64,000 bases of DNA from Chryseobacterium vaccae (GTDB lineage Bacteria; Bacteroidota; Bacteroidia; Flavobacteriales; Weeksellaceae), in the NCBI RefSeq assembly GCF_009602705.1, contig NZ_VSWH01000001.1, forward strand, positions 1,054,001 through 1,118,000, read 5' to 3'. Both the position numbers and the translations under genes were made by a program. The notes below the pieces were generated by a model. The model was not told where the DNA came from. It was given only the letters and a program-made list of their open reading frames with translations, and searched no databases. Shown piece after piece: positions 59,446 to 64,000 of the stretch. Position 1 is the stretch's first letter, and every line of letters begins with the position of its first letter.

Positions 59446-60804
59446 CTAAACGGTCATTCCGATATCAATCCCTTTGATTTTTCTGTAAAGGTCGGTGGCA
59501 AAATTATCGGTCATTCCTGAAACAAAATCAATTACTCCAAGAACTTTCTGGTAATCGGTTCCTTCTTCATACACAAATTGTCTCGGAAGGAGTTTCAGGG
59601 CTTTTTTATCATAGGATTTTCTTTCATCTTCCGGTTTCAGAATGGATGGAATAAAATGATCGAGAAGCTCATACATTACGTTGTAACCGGCATTTTCAAT
59701 CTCTACGACCGCTTTGTGGTTATAGATCTTTTCAATGGAGAAAGATTCAATATCGTGCAGTGCCCTGTTGTCAGCTTTGTAAACATCCAGAAGGGCTTTA
59801 TCCAGGTTTCCTTCAAGAATGGTTTCGAAATTATTCCTGTAAATCTCAAGCGATTTATTGATTAAAGCATTAATGGCTTTCGCTCTCAGGTAAGAGATCT
59901 TCTCATTTTCATTGGAGATGGAAGCCAGCTTGTTTTTCACCCGGCCCATATCATTGCTTTCTGATTTCACCAATTCGAAAAACAGGTTTTCACAGTCGGC
60001 GGTTGATACAATTCCCAGCCTGTGGGCATCTTCCATATCAATAATATTATAGCAAATATCATCTGCAGCTTCTACCAGCCATACAAACGGGTGTCTTTTG
60101 AAAATATATGGTTCCGAACTTTCTGTAATCAGACTCGTACCCTTGGCAATCTCTAAAAACAGATCTTTCTCATTCTGGAAGAACCCAAATTTTTTCCGGT
60201 GTATAATTCCTTTTTTCTTAGCCACCGCTTCACAGGGATATTTTGCAATGCTGGCTAAGGTAGAAAATGTAAGCTGAATCCCGCCTTCATCTTTTCCCTG
60301 CTGGCGTTGTGCCAACACTCTTATGGCATTGGCATTTCCTTCAAAATTCACCAGATCAGCCCATTCTTTTTCATTGAATTTCGGTTTCAGGTCTTTTTCA
60401 TTTCTTTCAAAATAGCTCGCAATGGCATCTTCTCCCGAATGTCCGAAAGCAGGGTTTCCCACATCATGACATAAACAGGCCGCCGCAATTACATTTCCTA
60501 AATTATGAAGATAGAAATTTCTGGAATCTTCTGTCAACTCATTTTTATAGGTTTCGGAAATAAATTCTCCGATGATGCTTCCTAAACTTCTTCCTACCGA
60601 TGATACTTCTAACGAGTGAGTCAGCCGGTTGTGTACAAAAACACTTCCGGGAAGAGGAAAAACCTGGGTTTTATTCTGTAATCTTCTGAAAGCGGAAGAG
60701 AAAATAATTCGGTCGAAATCTCTCTGAAAATCAGTTCTTGAAGCTTTAGTATGTGGATTGTTCCCTGTACGCTGATTGGTAAAAATCTGGTTTAAGTTCA
60801 TCAT
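59446..60804 (-). CDS. dgt: Deoxyguanosinetriphosphate triphosphohydrolase
   Basis: 452 aa. It has the HD-domain dNTPase signature: SSAFRRLQNKTQVFPL, then H63 in NRLTHSLEVSSVGRSLG, H113-D114 in CLCHDVGNPAFGHSGEDAI, and EAADDICYNIIDMEDA later. The enzyme removes triphosphate from dGTP (or other dNTPs) and helps control the dNTP pool. The length is typical. A -7 element ends only five bases upstream of the first ATG (60804), so the transcript may be nearly leaderless; a second in-frame ATG is at 60801. Its gene is back-to-back with the Nei/Fpg-like gene. Confidence 0.95.
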   Translation of the reverse strand: MMNLNQIFTNQRTGNNPHTKASRTDFQRDFDRIIFSSAFRRLQNKTQVFPLPGSVFVHNRLTHSLEVSSVGRSLGSIIGEFISETYKNELTEDSRNFYLHNLGNVIAAACLCHDVGNPAFGHSGEDAIASYFERNEKDLKPKFNEKEWADLVNFEGNANAIRVLAQRQQGKDEGGIQLTFSTLASIAKYPCEAVAKKKGIIHRKKFGFFQNEKDLFLEIAKGTSLITESSEPYIFKRHPFVWLVEAADDICYNIIDMEDAHRLGIVSTADCENLFFELVKSESNDMGRVKNKLASISNENEKISYLRAKAINALINKSLEIYRNNFETILEGNLDKALLDVYKADNRALHDIESFSIEKIYNHKAVVEIENAGYNVMYELLDHFIPSILKPEDERKSYDKKALKLLPRQFVYEEGTDYQKVLGVIDFVSGMTDNFATDLYRKIKGIDIGMTV

Positions 60805-60808
60805 TTTT

Positions 60809-60816
60809 CAAAATTA
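60809..60816 (-). promoter_or_regulatory. -7 element of dgt, nearly leaderless
   Basis: The minus strand reads TAATTTTG, an exact TAnnTTTG match, ending five bases before the ATG at 60804. Transcription would begin at or next to the start codon. Confidence 0.4.
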
Positions 60817-60871
60817 CTCCAAATTTTATTTTTACGGAATAGTATTTGAATTTTTATTGAAAAGCAAAATT

Positions 60872-61609
60872 ATGCCTGAAGGTCCATCCATACTCATCAT
60901 GAAAGAAAGCCTGCAGTATTTTGTCGGGAAAACCGTGACAGAAGCTTCGGGTAACGCTCAATTCGACAAAGATCCTCTGATTGATCAGATTCTTTTGGAC
61001 ATCCGTACTTTCGGGAAGCAGACCTACCTTATATTCAGGAAACATGCAATCCGGATTCATTTGCTGATGTTTGGTTCCTATAGTACTGATGAACAGACCA
61101 AACCGGATAAAAGCCTCCGTTTATCACTGCACTTTCAGTCAGAAAGCATGTATTTTTACACCTGCTCTGTAAAACTTGTTGACTCTGAATTTCTGTCTTC
61201 TATTGACTGGGAAGCTGATGTTATGAGCGATCTGTGGAACCCTGAAAAAGCGGAGCAGAAACTGAAAGCAAAACCGGGAATGATGGTTTGCGATGCTTTA
61301 ATGAATCAGGATATTTTTTCCGGAGTAGGAAATATCATCAAAAATGAAGTTCTTTTCAGAATCGGAGTACAACCGGAAAGCCTTGTAGGAAAACTGCCGG
61401 CTAAAAAACGGAAAGACCTTATTGCTGAAGCCCGAAACTACAGTTTTGATTTTCTGGAATGGAAAAAGGAATTTGTTTTAAAAAAGCACTGGCTGGTCCA
61501 CACGAAAACAATCTGTCCGAAATGTGGACTGAAACTGATTAAAAAGCAAACAGGCTTAGGAAAACGAAGAAGCTTTTACTGCGAAAAAGACCAAAAGCTT
61601 TATTCCTGA
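60872..61609 (+). CDS. Nei/Fpg-type DNA glycosylase (endonuclease VIII-like)
   Basis: 245 aa from ATG 60872, chosen because the family's catalytic N-terminus must be Pro after Met removal: MPEGPS gives P2 and E3. The H2TH region holds LMNQDIFSGVGNIIKNEVLF. The C-terminal zinc finger has C215, C218 and C237, but the fourth position is D240 (YCEKDQ) instead of the usual Cys. The protein removes oxidised bases and cuts the strand by beta/delta elimination. If the finger still binds zinc it uses an Asp. The gene is divergent from dgt. A sequencing error at 61591 cannot be excluded. Confidence 0.9.
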   Translation: MPEGPSILIMKESLQYFVGKTVTEASGNAQFDKDPLIDQILLDIRTFGKQTYLIFRKHAIRIHLLMFGSYSTDEQTKPDKSLRLSLHFQSESMYFYTCSVKLVDSEFLSSIDWEADVMSDLWNPEKAEQKLKAKPGMMVCDALMNQDIFSGVGNIIKNEVLFRIGVQPESLVGKLPAKKRKDLIAEARNYSFDFLEWKKEFVLKKHWLVHTKTICPKCGLKLIKKQTGLGKRRSFYCEKDQKLYS

Positions 61610-61799
61610 TATTACTATTAGATTAAAAATCAATTTCCATCCTTCATATTCCCGCAGATGGTGCAGATTTTTTTTCAGATTTGCAAAATATCCTGGATTT
61701 ACGGGAAAATTAAAACAGAAAGACTTGTGTCATCTGAATAATCTGTGGGAGATTTTTTAATCACAGAAAAGCCTTAGCATTTTAACTGCACAGAACTCG
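61610..61799. repeat. Short gap with repeats of the ATCTGTGGGA type
   Basis: Bases 61652-61672 read CCGCAGATGGTGCAGATTTT, and 61728-61752 read CATCTGAATAATCTGTGGGA. These match the degenerate repeat family seen at 5255, 7500, 27868 and 55938. No gene. Confidence 0.5.
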
Positions 61800-62522
61800 C
61801 TAGTCAGAACTCAGGAACCCACCTGCATATTTTGTAAAGAACTCTGATCTGTAGACCTCTCCTATCGGAATTTCAGATTCATCAATATAGATATTATGGT
61901 TATCAAATGAATCAATGAAATCAACATTCACCACATAAGATTTGCTGACCCTTAAAAAAGCTTCACATGAAATTTTCTGATGGATGGTTTTCAGGTTCAT
62001 GGCCGTGATAAGCTTCTGCTGGCGGGTATGAATCACAACATAGTCTTTCAATCCCTCAATAAATTTAACATCCGAAAAACTAATTTTATAAAATCTCCGG
62101 TCTGCCTTAATGAACAGAAAGTCTTCCGTATTGGATTCTACCGTATTTTTTATGGTATTTTTAGATAAAAGTTCGCTGTACAAAATAGCTTTCCCTATTG
62201 CTTTTTCAAGTCGTTTAGGATCAACAGGCTTCAGAAGATAGTCTACCGCTTCCAGCTCGTAACTTTTGAGAGCATATTGGGAATACGCTGTTGTGAAAAT
62301 AACCAGTGTTCCTTCCGGCAGCATTTCTGCAAACTCAAGTCCGGTAACCATTGGCATTTCAATATCCAGAAAAATAAGATCGGTATCATTGGTTTTAAGA
62401 AAATCCAGTGCAGCCGGGGCATTAGAAAACTCTCCAAGAATCTCAATTTTTGAAATTTCGTTGATCAATGAGCGCATTTCTGCTCTTGCCAGTGGTTCAT
62501 CATCTACTATAATACAGTTCAT
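61800..62522 (-). CDS. LytTR-family response regulator
   Basis: 240 aa. The receiver domain (1-120) has the acidic pair D7-D8 and phosphoacceptor D53 (IFLDIEMP), with T77/Y80 and K98 (LLKPVD). A LytTR DNA-binding domain follows (residues about 130-235): FLFIKADRRFYKISFSDVKF, then KTIHQKISCEAFLRVSKSYV. It should be phosphorylated by the kinase encoded just upstream. Its start overlaps the kinase stop by four bases (ATGA), a strong sign of a coupled pair. The target genes are unknown. Confidence 0.93.
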   Translation of the reverse strand: MNCIIVDDEPLARAEMRSLINEISKIEILGEFSNAPAALDFLKTNDTDLIFLDIEMPMVTGLEFAEMLPEGTLVIFTTAYSQYALKSYELEAVDYLLKPVDPKRLEKAIGKAILYSELLSKNTIKNTVESNTEDFLFIKADRRFYKISFSDVKFIEGLKDYVVIHTRQQKLITAMNLKTIHQKISCEAFLRVSKSYVVNVDFIDSFDNHNIYIDESEIPIGEVYRSEFFTKYAGGFLSSD

Positions 62523-63595
62523 ACAGGAATTTTTAAATTTACGGTATATTCTTTTTCTCCGGAAGCAATCTTCAGATCAAATGTACTGCCATATAACAGC
62601 TCCAGTCTTCTTTTAATATTGGCAAGCCCCAGTCCGCTGTACTTTTCGTTGGATATGATGAATTTAGGATCCCTGGAATTAATACATGTAAAGAATAATT
62701 CTTTATTTTCAACCCTGATGATGATCCTGATATAAGAATCTTTTCCACTGATGTCTGCACTGTGTTTTACAGCATTTTCAACAAAAGTAGTGAATAAATT
62801 AGGAGGAATAAAAACACTTTTCGAAGCCTTGTTTTCTGTATCAGCTTCAATATCAAAGGAAAAATTCTCTCTTCTTATCTTTTCCAGAGTAAGAAAATTG
62901 GAAAGGAAATCAATTTCTGAGGTCAGCAAAGTTTTTTCTTCACTGTTTTCATAAAGCTGATACCTAAGGAATTCCGAGAGTTTGACGATCACCGTGGATG
63001 CTTTTTCCGGATCTGTCCGGGTCAGTGCTTTCACATTATTCAGCATATTAAAAAGAAAATGCGGATTAATCTGATTCCGGAGTTCATTCAGTTCCATCTG
63101 AAGGGTAAGGTTGCTGAGTTCCATAATTCTTTTATTATCATGAATCCATTTTTGCAGAAGCTTTACGGTTGTTGTGGTCAGAATGATGGGTACACACATC
63201 AGAACACCTTCATAGATACTGCCCTTTTCACCTTCTGTTTTTATGTTGACAATCCTAAAATCGGAAAACAGGGTTTTAAATCCATATCCGATCAGGTTTA
63301 GCCCAATCACTCCCATTAAAACCAGCAATATAAGATAGGTAATATATCTTGCTCTGAAAAAGAACCTGGGCACAAGGACATAAATATTAATGTAAACCAT
63401 CGTAATCAACATTATATATACAAAAAAGAGAATATAATACTGATATATACCAGAATACCAATGCCAGAACCTGGCACTGTACAACAGGAGAAAAAAGAAA
63501 ATTAAAAACAACAGGTGTCTGGAAAGTCTGAACCGGCCTTCTGTCAGAAAATCCATAACAAGTGTTTCTTTGAATCTGTAGTTGCTTAATTTCAT
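62519..63595 (-). CDS. LytS/YehU-type sensor histidine kinase
   Basis: 358 aa. Four membrane helices (residues about 27-145) form a 4TM-type sensor without a large periplasmic domain. The kinase core starts with the phospho-acceptor H179 in NQINPHFLFNMLNN and continues with SEFLRYQLYE, an N-box in LFTTFVENAVKHS, and GLGLANIKRRLELLYG. Such kinases pair with LytTR regulators in Bacteroidetes. Start ATG at 63595; ATG 14 codons in is also possible. A -7 element lies 27 bases upstream. Confidence 0.93.
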   Translation of the reverse strand: MKLSNYRFKETLVMDFLTEGRFRLSRHLLFLIFFFLLLYSARFWHWYSGIYQYYILFFVYIMLITMVYINIYVLVPRFFFRARYITYLILLVLMGVIGLNLIGYGFKTLFSDFRIVNIKTEGEKGSIYEGVLMCVPIILTTTTVKLLQKWIHDNKRIMELSNLTLQMELNELRNQINPHFLFNMLNNVKALTRTDPEKASTVIVKLSEFLRYQLYENSEEKTLLTSEIDFLSNFLTLEKIRRENFSFDIEADTENKASKSVFIPPNLFTTFVENAVKHSADISGKDSYIRIIIRVENKELFFTCINSRDPKFIISNEKYSGLGLANIKRRLELLYGSTFDLKIASGEKEYTVNLKIPV

Positions 63596-63621
63596 ATTTT
63601 CCGGAGTGATGAATACTGGAA

Positions 63622-63629
63622 CAAAAATA
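63622..63629 (-). promoter_or_regulatory. -7 element of the two-component operon
   Basis: The minus strand reads TATTTTTG (TAnnTTTG), 27 bases before the kinase ATG. No clear -33 box. Confidence 0.45.
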
Positions 63630-63783
63630 GAGAATAACGAAAACTATTCATATAATATTATACCAACCCTGTATTTTATTATACCAATTTTCCCGCACTC
63701 TGATTTCGTATAAAATAAAAGCGGTTTCGTATAAAAAGATTCAGGAGCATGTCTATTCTGTATTTCTTTGTCCTGTTCAATTT

Positions 63784-64000
63784 ATGCTTATGGAATTAGC
63801 CGTTTTTCAGGAATTAGCAAAGGAAATCACTTTAGAATGTTTTTATATGACAGAATCCCAACAGGAAGAAAAAGTAATACAGCTTATTGATCTTCATCAT
63901 TTTGCAGAATGTTATCATGAACATCTCAAAATCCTAAACTACATCCACCATCCTATTAATATTATAGAAGAAAAAGGGATCCGGAAAGGTATTTTATTTT
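63784..64000 (+). CDS. Start of an unrecognised gene, cut by the window end
   Basis: The frame from ATG 63784 (MLMELAVFQELAKEITLECF...) stays open to the last base: 72 codons with a His/Glu-rich stretch (DLHHFAECYHEHLKILNYIH). No domain can be assigned. ATG 63790 is an alternative start. It is divergent from the two-component operon, so it might be one of its targets (inference). Confidence 0.45.
   Translation, partial: MLMELAVFQELAKEITLECFYMTESQQEEKVIQLIDLHHFAECYHEHLKILNYIHHPINIIEEKGIRKGILF

Overview
The window looks like a chromosomal segment of a Flavobacteriia member, most likely Chryseobacterium or a close Weeksellaceae relative. The evidence is low G+C, flavobacterial -7 promoter elements of the form TAnnTTTG, a short histone-H1-like gene, class A beta-lactamases of the Chryseobacterium CGA/CIA type, DUF4377 and fasciclin/ferritin-like lipoproteins, TTG starts, and dispersed degenerate intergenic repeats. 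The genus is inferred. No phage, integrase, transposase, rRNA or CRISPR array was seen, and there is one tRNA (Arg, anticodon TCG).

Layout. 1-7.1 kb: tex (5' end cut off by the window), a HAD phosphatase, an RDD membrane protein, a secreted M28 peptidase, a secreted carboxypeptidase-regulatory-like protein and a histone-H1-like gene. 7.7-12.5 kb: a gluzincin peptidase, a GNAT-like protein, an AraC regulator next to a Bcr/CflA-type drug exporter, and a DUF488 gene. 13-17.3 kb: five tightly packed exported hydrolases, with two class A beta-lactamases flanking two alpha/beta-hydrolase lipoproteins, then a class-C-like serine hydrolase. 17.5-20.8 kb: a zinc-ribbon gene broken by an in-frame TGA, a lactonase, and a probable EVE-like plus PD-(D/E)XK nuclease.

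21-27 kb holds the most unusual unit. It encodes a FAD-sugar-dehydrogenase-type small subunit, a GMC oxidoreductase with a cysteine cluster, a VioB/RebD-type ferritin-like protein and a 510-aa beta-barrel-like protein of unknown role. It could be an undescribed oxidative pathway. 27-31 kb: small genes, a VOC protein, an LRR/EF-hand protein and a partner secreted protein. 31-35 kb: an ECF sigma/anti-sigma pair divergent from a fasciclin protein and two ferritin-like proteins. 35-47.5 kb: an accessory-looking block with a probable six-gene operon of unrecognised proteins (two are tandem paralogues) and two large LRR paralogues, one of which has lost its ATG.

47.6-64 kb returns to ordinary genome: a Cse60-like mini-gene, tRNA-Arg, a TPR protein with an outer-membrane barrel, an APC permease, a DUF962 protein, a lipocalin-like protein, a duplicated DUF4377 lipoprotein, an SPFH protein, dgt, a Nei/Fpg glycosylase and a LytS/LytR-type two-component pair.

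All family calls were made by reading motifs by eye. No database search was run.
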